Positions 1-7,372 of a stretch of 11,300 bases of DNA are shown here, in pieces. Position numbers and translations under genes: made by a program. A model generated the notes under the pieces. It saw only the letters and a program-made list of their open reading frames with translations, was not told where the DNA came from and searched no databases. Position 1 is the stretch's first letter. Every line of letters begins with the position of its first letter. Source of the stretch: Oscillospiraceae bacterium (GTDB taxonomy: Bacteria > Bacillota > Clostridia > Oscillospirales > Oscillospiraceae); assembly GCA_017521875.1 (NCBI GenBank), contig JAFXBH010000083.1, positions 1 through 11,300 on the forward strand, read 5' to 3'.

Positions 1-9
1 GGCCAAATA

Positions 10-85
10 TGGTGGGAACAACAGGGCTCGAACCTGTGACCTCCTGCTTGTAAGGCAGATGCTCTCCCAGCTGAGCTATGCTCCC
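10..85 (-). tRNA. tRNA-Val (anticodon UAC)
   Basis: The minus strand folds into a complete 76-base cloverleaf with the 3' CCA encoded (bases 12-10). The acceptor stem pairs GGGAGCA with TGTTCCC, including one G-U pair. The D arm is GCTC/GAGC. The anticodon stem TCTGC/GCAGG encloses loop CTTACAA, which gives anticodon TAC and reads valine GUA and probably other GUN codons. The T arm is ACAGG/CCTGT around TTCGAGC. All pairings were checked by eye. It is transcribed from a strong promoter about 38 bases upstream. No terminator lies between the CCA and the window edge, so it may be the first member of a tRNA cluster that continues beyond base 1. Confidence 0.97.
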
Positions 86-95
86 AAGTCTCATC

Positions 96-120
96 CGCTT
101 CGGTGCTGCACACCTCAGCG
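96..120 (-). other. Hairpin in tRNA-Val 5' leader with tandem G.A internal loop
   Basis: The predicted pre-tRNA leader (about bases 124 to 86) can fold on the minus strand into an outer helix CGCU/AGCG (117-120 with 96-99) and an inner helix GGUG/CACC (111-114 with 102-105). A five-base loop, UGCAG, closes it. Between the helices both strands read 5'-GA-3' (115-116 and 100-101), which can form tandem sheared G.A pairs. The hairpin would start almost at the transcription start and end 10 bases before the mature tRNA. The pairing is visible in the sequence. A function, for example in RNase P processing or leader stability, is only inference, and the structure could be chance. Confidence 0.4.
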
Positions 121-129
121 ACGTGGTTC

Positions 130-158
130 ATTATACACATAGACCACAAATTTGTCAA
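130..158 (-). promoter_or_regulatory. Consensus sigma-A promoter of tRNA-Val
   Basis: On the minus strand a perfect TTGACA -35 box (158-153) is followed after exactly 17 bases by a perfect TATAAT -10 box (135-130). Transcription should start near base 124-122 and run through a leader of about 38 bases into the tRNA. A full match in both hexamers with ideal spacing is typical of strong stable-RNA promoters. Confidence 0.92.
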
Positions 159-161
159 GCA

Positions 162-207
162 TTTTTTTCGATTTTTTCATCGATTTTTTCTACTGGAATA
201 GATTTTT
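162..207 (-). promoter_or_regulatory. A-tract (UP-element-like) region upstream of the tRNA promoter
   Basis: Minus-strand A-tracts lie at 162-168, 172-177, 184-189 and 203-207. The first three are centred about 10 to 12 bases apart, close to one helical turn, directly upstream of the -35 box (roughly -40 to -65). Within them the 10-mer CGATTTTTTC (plus strand) is repeated at 169-178 and 181-190. This fits an UP element bound by the RNA polymerase alpha subunit, or intrinsically bent DNA, boosting a stable-RNA promoter. It is sequence-based inference. Confidence 0.55.
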
Positions 208-213
208 CATCTT

Positions 214-240
214 AGCCGCCCGGATTCTTTCCGGACGGCT
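214..240 (-). terminator. GC-rich hairpin after the ATP-grasp gene, candidate terminator
   Basis: Bases 214-223 and 231-240 form a 10-bp stem around a 7-base loop, starting 8 bases past the stop codon of the ATP-grasp gene. On the minus-strand transcript the stem is fully paired, with one G-U pair (219/235). On the plus strand that position is a C.A mismatch, so the fold is better kept in the minus-strand RNA. However, no U-run follows on the minus strand (the next bases are AAGAUGAAAAAUC), while T-rich DNA follows on the plus side (243-256). It may be a weak or non-canonical terminator or 3'-end stabiliser for the methyltransferase-hslO-ATP-grasp mRNA, or may stop antisense transcription. 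Confidence 0.45.
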
Positions 241-248
241 GATTTTTA

Positions 249-1241
249 TTATTTTTCAAGTTCCTCTACCTTGGCCATCAAGTCGTCCAGCATGCCTTTC
301 ATGCCCTGTTTGGTAATCACCTGAGGCAGGTCAAATCCTGATCCCCGGTTACCTTCAATAAGCAGAGGCCCATTGGGTGTAATGGCTACATCCCAGCCTA
401 TAAAGTGGATCTGATCATTCACCAGCGCTGCATCCAGACACAACTGCTTGATCTCCTCCCAGTAAGGAACTTCATAACCGTCAAACCGTACACCGGAGGG
501 AGTACATTCCAGTTCGCACAGTTTCTTGTCGATACCGTTTCCAGTGAGTTTTCCGGTTTCCATATCGATCAGCGCCGCAGAGCCACCCATATGGAAATTA
601 TCTGCCACACCCTTACCGGAACCTACTCTGGTTGCTGCAAACAGCAGCCAGGACTGCCCCTTTGCTGCACCGGTAATCACACGAAGGGTATTGACACATC
701 CTGGACAAAGCGCCTCCCAAGCCGGATGCTGGATCACTAATTCCTCCAGGCAAGCCTTCGCATCCATTGCATTTTGATAGAAAGCCTTACGGTCTTCAAT
801 TTCGGCAGTAATAATCTTCGCCACATTTTCACCGCACTGGCCGATTTGGGGTTTATAGATGAACACAGGGTTTCTCTCCAGGAACGCCTCAAATGCCTCA
901 TAGCCACCATCCGGGTCGAAGAAATCCCGGCGAGTATATTGACCGTAATTTTTATGAAAATTGGTCTTGTTGGAAATATAGGGCGACCACTTGATATTAG
1001 ACAGTTTAGTAATGACCTTGTCCAAATACGCAACGCTCACATAGGTCTTCCGCTGGGCGTGTTTCTTATTATAGAACTGAAAGTTCAAATAGTCCTGCAA
1101 GCCGGAACCATATCGCATTGCGCAGACAGCAGTATCCAGGAACATAAACCACGCCGGCTTGTGAACCTTGGGGGCAAGTTCTTTCAGATCATTATAAAAA
1201 CGCTTATAATTGCCCTGCAGCGCAAAACTGACAAATCCCAT
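249..1241 (-). CDS. Sugar-transfer-associated ATP-grasp family protein
   Basis: This 330-residue protein resembles the sugar-transfer-associated ATP-grasp family (ATPgrasp_ST type), a group of predicted carboxylate-amine or similar ligases found among polysaccharide and cell-envelope genes; the substrate is unknown. Visible landmarks are a nucleotide-binding lysine in YKPQIGQCGENV (129-140), VNTLRVIT (183-190), the glycine-rich RVGSGKGVADNFHMGG (205-220), and the C-terminal metal/ATP motif GWDVAITPNGPLLIEGN (282-298), with D284, E297 and N298 as likely Mg ligands. No signal peptide or membrane segment is evident, so it is cytoplasmic. The start is set by AGGAGG lying inside the last codons of hslO (GAG GAG GAA TAA); the gap is only 2 bases, so translation is probably coupled. 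It is the last gene of a three-gene unit. Family call is confident, biological role is not. Confidence 0.8.
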   Translation of the reverse strand: MGFVSFALQGNYKRFYNDLKELAPKVHKPAWFMFLDTAVCAMRYGSGLQDYLNFQFYNKKHAQRKTYVSVAYLDKVITKLSNIKWSPYISNKTNFHKNYGQYTRRDFFDPDGGYEAFEAFLERNPVFIYKPQIGQCGENVAKIITAEIEDRKAFYQNAMDAKACLEELVIQHPAWEALCPGCVNTLRVITGAAKGQSWLLFAATRVGSGKGVADNFHMGGSAALIDMETGKLTGNGIDKKLCELECTPSGVRFDGYEVPYWEEIKQLCLDAALVNDQIHFIGWDVAITPNGPLLIEGNRGSGFDLPQVITKQGMKGMLDDLMAKVEELEK

Positions 1242-1243
1242 AG

Positions 1244-2131
1244 TTATTCCTCCTCTATTTCCTTCAGTAAGGCTTGGATATCATTGGGGGTAAAAATATA
1301 TTGGTAGTCGCAGAACTGGCATTCCACCGGAAAGTCTCTTCCCTCTTCTATTATTTCTGCCAGTTCCTTTTTACCAAGGCTTATAAGGGCAGCCTCAACC
1401 CTCTGACGACTGCAGTAGCACTTGTATTCCACAGGGGTAGTCTCCATAAAGACAACGCCTAAATCGCCGCAGACCTGGCCCAGAACTTCCTCAGGCGTAA
1501 GGCCATCCTCCAGCATCTTTGTAACAGCGCCAGATCGTTTGATACCGGCTTCCACTGCATCAATTGTTTCATCCGGCGCACCGGGAAGCAACTGGATCAG
1601 GTAGCCACCTGCTACCTTCACACTACAATCCGTATCAACCAGCACACCCAGCGCACAGGCAGTCGGGGTCTGCTCAGACTGAGCGAAATAAGCAGTTACA
1701 TCATCAGCAATTTCACCGGATACCAGAGGAACAGATCCAACATAGGGTTCTTTCATCTGCAGGTCACGAATGACCGTCAGCATACCGTCTGTGCCAACTG
1801 TTGCACCCACATCCAACTTGCCGGGATATTTCTCTGCCAGCGGAACATTGGGTTCATACACATAGCCGCGGACATTACCAATTGGATCAGAGACACACAC
1901 AATTGTACCAATAGGGCCATCGCCTTTGATCTGCAAAGTCATAGAACCGTTTTCCACTTTTTGCATATTGCCCATCATAGAGGCTGCAGTCAACGCGCGA
2001 CCAAATGCAGCGGTTGCATTGGGGGTTGTATTATGAATTGCGGCGCCACGGCGCACCAACTCAGTGGAGCGAATTGCCACCACTTTTACAAAACCGTCGA
2101 GGCTCATACCGCGTACAAGATAATCATTCAT
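1244..2131 (-). CDS. hslO: Hsp33 redox-regulated molecular chaperone
   Basis: Hsp33 is a cytoplasmic holdase that is inactive when its four cysteines bind zinc. It unfolds to bind clients when oxidants such as hypochlorite or peroxide plus heat form disulfides. The 295-residue length is normal for the family. The N-terminal substrate-binding domain starts at DYLVRGMSLDGFVK (3-16), with NTTPNATAAFGRALTAASMM (34-53) following. The zinc switch is complete: CXC at C238/C240 and CXXC at C271/C274. The start codon overlaps the stop of the preceding methyltransferase as ATGA, so reinitiation or coupling is likely, and no strong independent ribosome binding site is seen. It ends 2 bases before the ATP-grasp start. 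In an obligate anaerobe it would guard against oxygen or hypochlorite exposure. Confidence 0.95.
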   Translation of the reverse strand: MNDYLVRGMSLDGFVKVVAIRSTELVRRGAAIHNTTPNATAAFGRALTAASMMGNMQKVENGSMTLQIKGDGPIGTIVCVSDPIGNVRGYVYEPNVPLAEKYPGKLDVGATVGTDGMLTVIRDLQMKEPYVGSVPLVSGEIADDVTAYFAQSEQTPTACALGVLVDTDCSVKVAGGYLIQLLPGAPDETIDAVEAGIKRSGAVTKMLEDGLTPEEVLGQVCGDLGVVFMETTPVEYKCYCSRQRVEAALISLGKKELAEIIEEGRDFPVECQFCDYQYIFTPNDIQALLKEIEEE

Positions 2132-2877
2132 TTCCGTTTGCCCTTTCTTGCCTTCAGATAGATTCTTTGCTCCCCCGCTCCCGGGGCAGACAGTTTTCTG
2201 TCGGCAAATACTTCAATGGAGGTAAATCCGGCATTTCGCAAATAACCGCTAAGTTGCTGGGCAGAATAGGCATACTCCTGATGCTCCTCATAACTTCTCT
2301 GCCATATATCTCCGCTGCGCTGAAACAAATCCATTGCATAGGTACAGATATTTGTAGTATGGTCATACTCGCCACGCCACACGCAGTATACATCGTCATC
2401 TTCGTCCAGGAATACCTGATCGTCCATTGCCATCAGTTTTTCAGGGGTATTTACATCAAAAATAAAGCAGCCACCGGGATTCAGCGCTTTGTAGATTCGA
2501 TGGATCGCCTTTTGGCAGTCGGCCGGATCCGTAATATAGTCCATACTGTCCAAAGCGCAAACTGCAAGATCCACGCCCACAGGCAAATGCAAGTCCTGCA
2601 ATTTCTGACAAACAAACATCGGACGGTTTGACATTCTATCAGCCTTCTGGGATGCCATACAGAGCATTTCCGGGGACATATCCACCGCAGTGACACGCAA
2701 CCCCTTCTTAGCCAGCAAAAGCGCTACAGAGCCCGTACCGCAAGCCAGGTCTACAGCAGTGCGGGGCTGCAATCCTTCTCTGGACAGAATATCCCAATAA
2801 AAATCCACAATGGCGGCGTAATCCACGTCATTGGTAAGCCTATCGTAACTGTAGGCCAATTCCCGGTATGCCTTCAT
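2128..2877 (-). CDS. Class I SAM-dependent methyltransferase
   Basis: This 249-residue cytoplasmic protein has a class I (Rossmann-like) methyltransferase fold. Motif I is AVDLACGTGS (41-50), the acidic residue binding the SAM ribose is D66 in VTAVDMSPEML (62-72), the post-II region is GVDLAVCALDSMDYI (101-115), and LNPGGCFIFDVNTPEKL (132-148) is the usual strand after motif III. The opening YRELAYSYDRL is typical of YqeM-like methyltransferases of Firmicutes, whose substrate (small molecule, lipid or RNA) is not known to me. The start follows AGGAGAG, which lies directly after the U-tract of the terminator behind ftsZ. The stop overlaps the hslO start by 4 bases, so this is the first gene of a coupled unit. 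The substrate cannot be deduced. Confidence 0.85.
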   Translation of the reverse strand: MKAYRELAYSYDRLTNDVDYAAIVDFYWDILSREGLQPRTAVDLACGTGSVALLLAKKGLRVTAVDMSPEMLCMASQKADRMSNRPMFVCQKLQDLHLPVGVDLAVCALDSMDYITDPADCQKAIHRIYKALNPGGCFIFDVNTPEKLMAMDDQVFLDEDDDVYCVWRGEYDHTTNICTYAMDLFQRSGDIWQRSYEEHQEYAYSAQQLSGYLRNAGFTSIEVFADRKLSAPGAGEQRIYLKARKGKRK

Positions 2878-2888
2878 TTAACTCTCCT

Positions 2889-2922
2889 AAAAAAAGCATC
2901 CCGAACAACCGTCCGGGATGCT
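2889..2922 (-). terminator. Intrinsic terminator after ftsZ, in the leader of the methyltransferase gene
   Basis: On the minus strand AGCATCCCG (2922-2914) pairs with CGGGATGCT (2903-2895) in a perfect 9-bp stem around a 10-base loop, followed by a run of seven T (2895-2889). It begins 13 bases after the ftsZ stop codon. It has every mark of a rho-independent terminator. Its T-run ends 11 bases before the methyltransferase start codon, and the AGGAGAG ribosome binding site of that gene follows immediately, so downstream expression needs read-through. Confidence 0.9.
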
Positions 2923-2935
2923 GCATAAATCTTAA

Positions 2936-3976
<1,041 letters not shown>

Positions 3977-4029
3977 TATGCTTTCCTCCTATGTATCGTA
4001 TTGCAGTCAATCATACCAAAACTGCCACA

Positions 4030-4055
4030 TCTACAATTGTACTCATACATTGTAC
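4030..4055 (-). repeat. Imperfect 13-base tandem repeat and palindrome at the ftsZ transcription start
   Basis: On the minus strand GTACAATGTATGA (4055-4043) is followed directly by GTACAATTGTAGA (4042-4030), 9 of 13 bases being identical. The first copy holds the -10 box. The second contains the perfect palindrome TACAATTGTA (4041-4032), at or just after the expected transcription start. This could be a regulator site or a second -10-like element, or chance in AT-rich DNA. Confidence 0.35.
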
Positions 4056-4077
4056 TGCGAAAAATCGATTTGGTCAA
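4049..4077 (-). promoter_or_regulatory. ftsZ: Sigma-A promoter of ftsZ
   Basis: On the minus strand a TTGACC -35 box (4077-4072) and a TACAAT -10 box (4054-4049) are separated by exactly 17 bases, with one mismatch to consensus in each. Very AT-rich sequence lies upstream. The start would be near base 4042, giving ftsZ a leader of about 65 bases. No other gene lies in the 146-base gap 3977-4122. A weak leader hairpin GCAGT/ACTGC (4025-4021 with 4007-4003) is possible. Confidence 0.85.
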
Positions 4078-4122
4078 TAGAAATTCTTATTTTTCGTCAA
4101 ATAATTTCATTTTTTCTTTAAA

Positions 4123-5055
4123 TTATTCATCAAAATGCTTGTATCCCACATCATTCGGCCAAATTGTGAAACTGGCATCCAAATATCCGCTCTGATATTG
4201 ACCCATTTTTTGGATCGCGGTCTTCATTGCGGCGATTTTATATTCCATACGGGAAGTGTCTCCCAGCCGAACCTGATAGCGGTTGTCGTAGCCCAGCATC
4301 AACTCCCCTGTTTCTGTAACATCTACGGTTTCTACCATTCCCATCACGCCGTTCTTCTCCAGTGCAGCGAGAATAGTAATAGCGGCACTGAGTTTATCTG
4401 CCGCGGGTGTGCCAGGCAATGTAGGAATTACCGGACCGGTCTCTGCCTGAGTTTCATCCTGCTCTGTTTGGGGTTCAGCGGCTATAGCCTGATTTCCTAC
4501 TTCCGGTGTTTTAATTTGGACACCCAAGATCCTTGTATAATCCTTAGCGGCAGCGGCATTGGACCCGTCAATGATCCTGCCGGTAGCATCCATCAGCCAC
4601 CACCCGGCGGCTTGATCCTCAACGGCATAGAACACTTCCAATTCCTTTATCTCAATCTTAACCGTATTGGGTAATTTTATTCTGACCCGTACATCCCCCA
4701 CATAGGGAAGTTTCTGTCGAATTCTTGCGGTGATTTTTGCTTCACTCAAGGTCAGCAGCGCGTCGCCATCCTGAATGCCTGCGGCTTCCTTGACCTCCCA
4801 GGGCGTATACTTCTCCGCGCCGGAAACCACAACCTGTCCGGTCTTGAAGAAAACAGACATACCAAACACCAAGGCTAGAACAACGGCTACCACAGTTGCC
4901 AGATGCAGCAGAAACCGGTTGCGGTTAAAGGGCTTGGCCGGCGTGTATTGAATTTGCACCTCCGACTCTTTTTGTGGCCGGGAATTGGCAGGTCTTCTCT
5001 GCCTGGCAGCAGGTCTGCCCACCGTGCGCATTCTGTTTCTATCCTTGGTTTTCAT
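4123..5055 (-). CDS. ftsQ: Cell division protein FtsQ/DivIB
   Basis: FtsQ (DivIB in Gram-positives) is a bitopic divisome protein that works with FtsL and FtsB/DivIC to license septal synthesis by FtsW and its partner PBP. The 310 residues show a basic, proline/arginine-rich cytoplasmic tail (1-47), one membrane helix (about 48-70), a FtsQ-type POTRA domain (about 72-140, VVVSGAEKYTPWEVKEAAGI onward), then the beta domain ending in SFTIWPNDVGYKHFDE. Residues about 184-219 are acidic and proline-rich with no clear structure and look like an insertion in the beta domain. The start codon lies 4 bases after the murG stop and the ribosome binding site AAGGAG is made of the last murG codons. Sequence divergence is normal for this family. 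Confidence 0.9.
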   Translation of the reverse strand: MKTKDRNRMRTVGRPAARQRRPANSRPQKESEVQIQYTPAKPFNRNRFLLHLATVVAVVLALVFGMSVFFKTGQVVVSGAEKYTPWEVKEAAGIQDGDALLTLSEAKITARIRQKLPYVGDVRVRIKLPNTVKIEIKELEVFYAVEDQAAGWWLMDATGRIIDGSNAAAAKDYTRILGVQIKTPEVGNQAIAAEPQTEQDETQAETGPVIPTLPGTPAADKLSAAITILAALEKNGVMGMVETVDVTETGELMLGYDNRYQVRLGDTSRMEYKIAAMKTAIQKMGQYQSGYLDASFTIWPNDVGYKHFDE

Positions 5056-5059
5056 GATG

Positions 5060-6190
5060 TTACTCCTTTTTCTTTGCCAACTGCTCCATTACCATACAGA
5101 GCCGTTCTGCACTGTCCGGAACAGAAATCCCATACAGAGACTTTTCCATTTGATTGTATTTGGCGGTATCCTGCAACAAACTGCCAATTTCTTTATAAAG
5201 CCGTTTGGCCGTGCATTCGCTTTCCAAAAGCACTACCGCCGCGCCCTTTTCTTCCAGCGCTCTGGCATTTTTCTCCTGATGGTTATCCGTCACATTGGGA
5301 GACGGAATCAGAATACAAGGCGTTCCGGAGGCTGCAATCTCACTGCAGGTTGAAGCCCCTGCCCGACCGATGAACACATCTGCTGCAGCCATCAGTGTGG
5401 GCATATTGTAGATATATTCCTGCATTGTGATGTCCGGAGTCTCCTTTAAATTGACTCCAATCTTCTGCACATATTGGGGCATCCACCCCCAACCATAACT
5501 GCCCACTGCGTGGATATGGCGGAATGGGCAACCATCTTTCTGTTCCAAACCGAATAGTTCTGCAGTGACTTCGTTCATTACCTTGGCTCCCTGACTGCCA
5601 AAAGCAGACACCACCAAAGGCTTATGATCCAAATTCAGTTCCCTGCGAGCATCCGCCTTTTTTGTGTAGACAAATTCACGACGGACAGGCATACCTACCA
5701 CCTCCACTTTCCGGGGATTGCGGTAGTATTTTGCACTTTCCGGGAAACACACAAGCACCCGATCTACCCAGCCAGCAACCATACGGGTGGTCAGACCGGG
5801 CATCGCGTTGGCTTCATGGACACATGTAGGAATTTTCAATTGCTTTGCAGCATATAGAGCAGGAAAACTGGCATAACCACCGGTTCCAACCACCACATCT
5901 GCGCCAAACTCACGGATAATTTTCTTGCATCTGCCAACGGCAGACATTACACTCTTAACCGCCCGGAAGTTGTTCTTGATTGCGGAGAACGAGATTTTTC
6001 GTTCCAAGCCAAAAGCAGGCATCACTTCCAACCGATAGCCGGCTTTGGGAACAAGTTCCTCTTCCATATTGCCACGGCCGCCAATAAACAGAATATTGCT
6101 GTCCGGGTGGCGCTCCCGCCAACTATTTGCCACTGCGATGGCCGGATTGATATGGCCGCCGGTACCACCGCAGGTAAATATCACATTCAT
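5060..6190 (-). CDS. murG: MurG, lipid II-forming GlcNAc transferase
   Basis: MurG transfers GlcNAc from UDP-GlcNAc to lipid I on the inner face of the membrane, giving lipid II. The 376-residue GT-B fold shows G-loop 1 CGGTGGHINP (7-16), G-loop 2 GTGGYASFP (102-110), HEANAMPG (125-132), and the UDP-GlcNAc site RAGASTCSEIAASGTPCILIPSP (276-298) followed by DNHQEKNA (302-309). The third glycine motif reads SAFGSQGA (195-202), with Phe where many homologues have Gly. The start overlaps the ftsW stop as ATGA, and ftsQ follows after 4 bases, so this is within one operon. Family assignment is secure. Confidence 0.98.
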   Translation of the reverse strand: MNVIFTCGGTGGHINPAIAVANSWRERHPDSNILFIGGRGNMEEELVPKAGYRLEVMPAFGLERKISFSAIKNNFRAVKSVMSAVGRCKKIIREFGADVVVGTGGYASFPALYAAKQLKIPTCVHEANAMPGLTTRMVAGWVDRVLVCFPESAKYYRNPRKVEVVGMPVRREFVYTKKADARRELNLDHKPLVVSAFGSQGAKVMNEVTAELFGLEQKDGCPFRHIHAVGSYGWGWMPQYVQKIGVNLKETPDITMQEYIYNMPTLMAAADVFIGRAGASTCSEIAASGTPCILIPSPNVTDNHQEKNARALEEKGAAVVLLESECTAKRLYKEIGSLLQDTAKYNQMEKSLYGISVPDSAERLCMVMEQLAKKKE

Positions 6191-7359
6191 ACTGTTTCCT
6201 CCTGTTGCGCAGGTCTGTTACGGTAACGGGATATGCTCAGCACAATCCCCATTTCCCCTAAATTTACTGCTAGGGCCGTTCCTCCGTAGGAAAAGAACGG
6301 CAGTGCTATGCCGGTAGACGGCAGCAAATTAGACACAACGCACAAATTGAGAATGGTCTGCACGGCGATCAGAGTAATCAACCCTGCCGACAGCACTGTT
6401 TGAAAACGACTGGCGCCGTGGAGGGCGATCCAATACCCTCGCAAAATCAGCAAGCCGAATAAAACAATGATCAACAATGCCCCTGCCAGTCCCAATTCTT
6501 CGCAGATTACTGCAAAAATATAGTCATTGTATTGAAACGGCAGGTAAAGATATTTCTGTTTGCTTTTTCCGAATCCTAGGCCAAACAATCCACCCGAACC
6601 AATGGCATACAAAGATTGCAAGATCTGGTAACCGGTATCAGAGGGATCCTGCTCCGGATGGCGCCATGCAGTAATTCTATCCCCTGCATATCCCATAAAA
6701 TTCACATAGATTACCACAAATACAACCGCAGCGGCTGCACCGGCGGCAAGCCATTTAGGGTGTGTTCCTGCTATGAACATCATCACTACCGCCACCATAC
6801 CCATCAGCATAATGGCAGATAAGTGTTTTTCCAGCGCCAGCGGCACAAGAATTCCCATCAATGCGCCGCTGAAACCCAACACACCCCGGCGAAACTCCCG
6901 GGCTTTTTTCCCAAACCCTTTGGTCAGTCTTGCAAACAGGACAATTAATGCAAATTTTGCAATCTCCGAAGGTTGAAATTGGATACCGGCAATATTAATC
7001 CATCTTTTTGCACCGTTGACTGATTGACCAAAGAGGAGTACCGACAATAGCAGTACAATGCTGACACCGTACAGCGCCCAAGCCCATCGGAGCCAAAATT
7101 CCGGGGGTATCCGGCTCATGATCACCATTGCTACCAGTCCGATAATGGCGCAAAGTCCTTGCTTTTCCAAATATCGGGTGGAACTGGTATAACCGGTATC
7201 GTACATACTTTGGGCAAAACTTGCCGAGTATAGCATCACCAACCCCACACTCAGCAGGAGCAACAGCAAAAACAGAAATATAAAATCTACACTTTCACCC
7301 GTCCGAGATTCCTTCAGACGGCGGTTCTCTTTGGCATACGCAGATAACTGCAATGCCAT
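6187..7359 (-). CDS. ftsW: FtsW/SpoVE-type SEDS peptidoglycan glycosyltransferase
   Basis: This SEDS-family membrane protein polymerises lipid II into glycan strands with a class B PBP. The 390 residues carry about ten hydrophobic segments, the first at about 25-46. Conserved SEDS blocks are KRWINIAGIQFQPSE (118-132), EKHLSAIMLM (177-186), YQILQSLYAIGSGGLFGLGFG (244-264), the likely catalytic aspartate D279 in PFQYNDYIFAVICEELG, and LPSTGIALPFFSYGG (346-360). The position between mraY and murG favours FtsW (or its sporulation paralogue SpoVE) over RodA; sequence alone does not separate FtsW from SpoVE. The start has AAAGGAG 5 bases upstream, 13 bases after the mraY stop. murD, often found here in Bacillus-type clusters, is absent. 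Confidence 0.93.
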   Translation of the reverse strand: MALQLSAYAKENRRLKESRTGESVDFIFLFLLLLLLSVGLVMLYSASFAQSMYDTGYTSSTRYLEKQGLCAIIGLVAMVIMSRIPPEFWLRWAWALYGVSIVLLLSVLLFGQSVNGAKRWINIAGIQFQPSEIAKFALIVLFARLTKGFGKKAREFRRGVLGFSGALMGILVPLALEKHLSAIMLMGMVAVVMMFIAGTHPKWLAAGAAAAVVFVVIYVNFMGYAGDRITAWRHPEQDPSDTGYQILQSLYAIGSGGLFGLGFGKSKQKYLYLPFQYNDYIFAVICEELGLAGALLIIVLFGLLILRGYWIALHGASRFQTVLSAGLITLIAVQTILNLCVVSNLLPSTGIALPFFSYGGTALAVNLGEMGIVLSISRYRNRPAQQEETV

Positions 7360-7372
7360 AGAAACTCCTTTC

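Noticed and set aside
4100..4127. Inverted repeat AATAATTT/AAATTATT at the end of ftsQ as a terminator
   Set aside because: The 8-bp stem is A/T only, begins at the stop codon and has no U-run on the minus strand, so it is too weak to terminate; it more likely reflects AT-rich DNA upstream of the ftsZ promoter.
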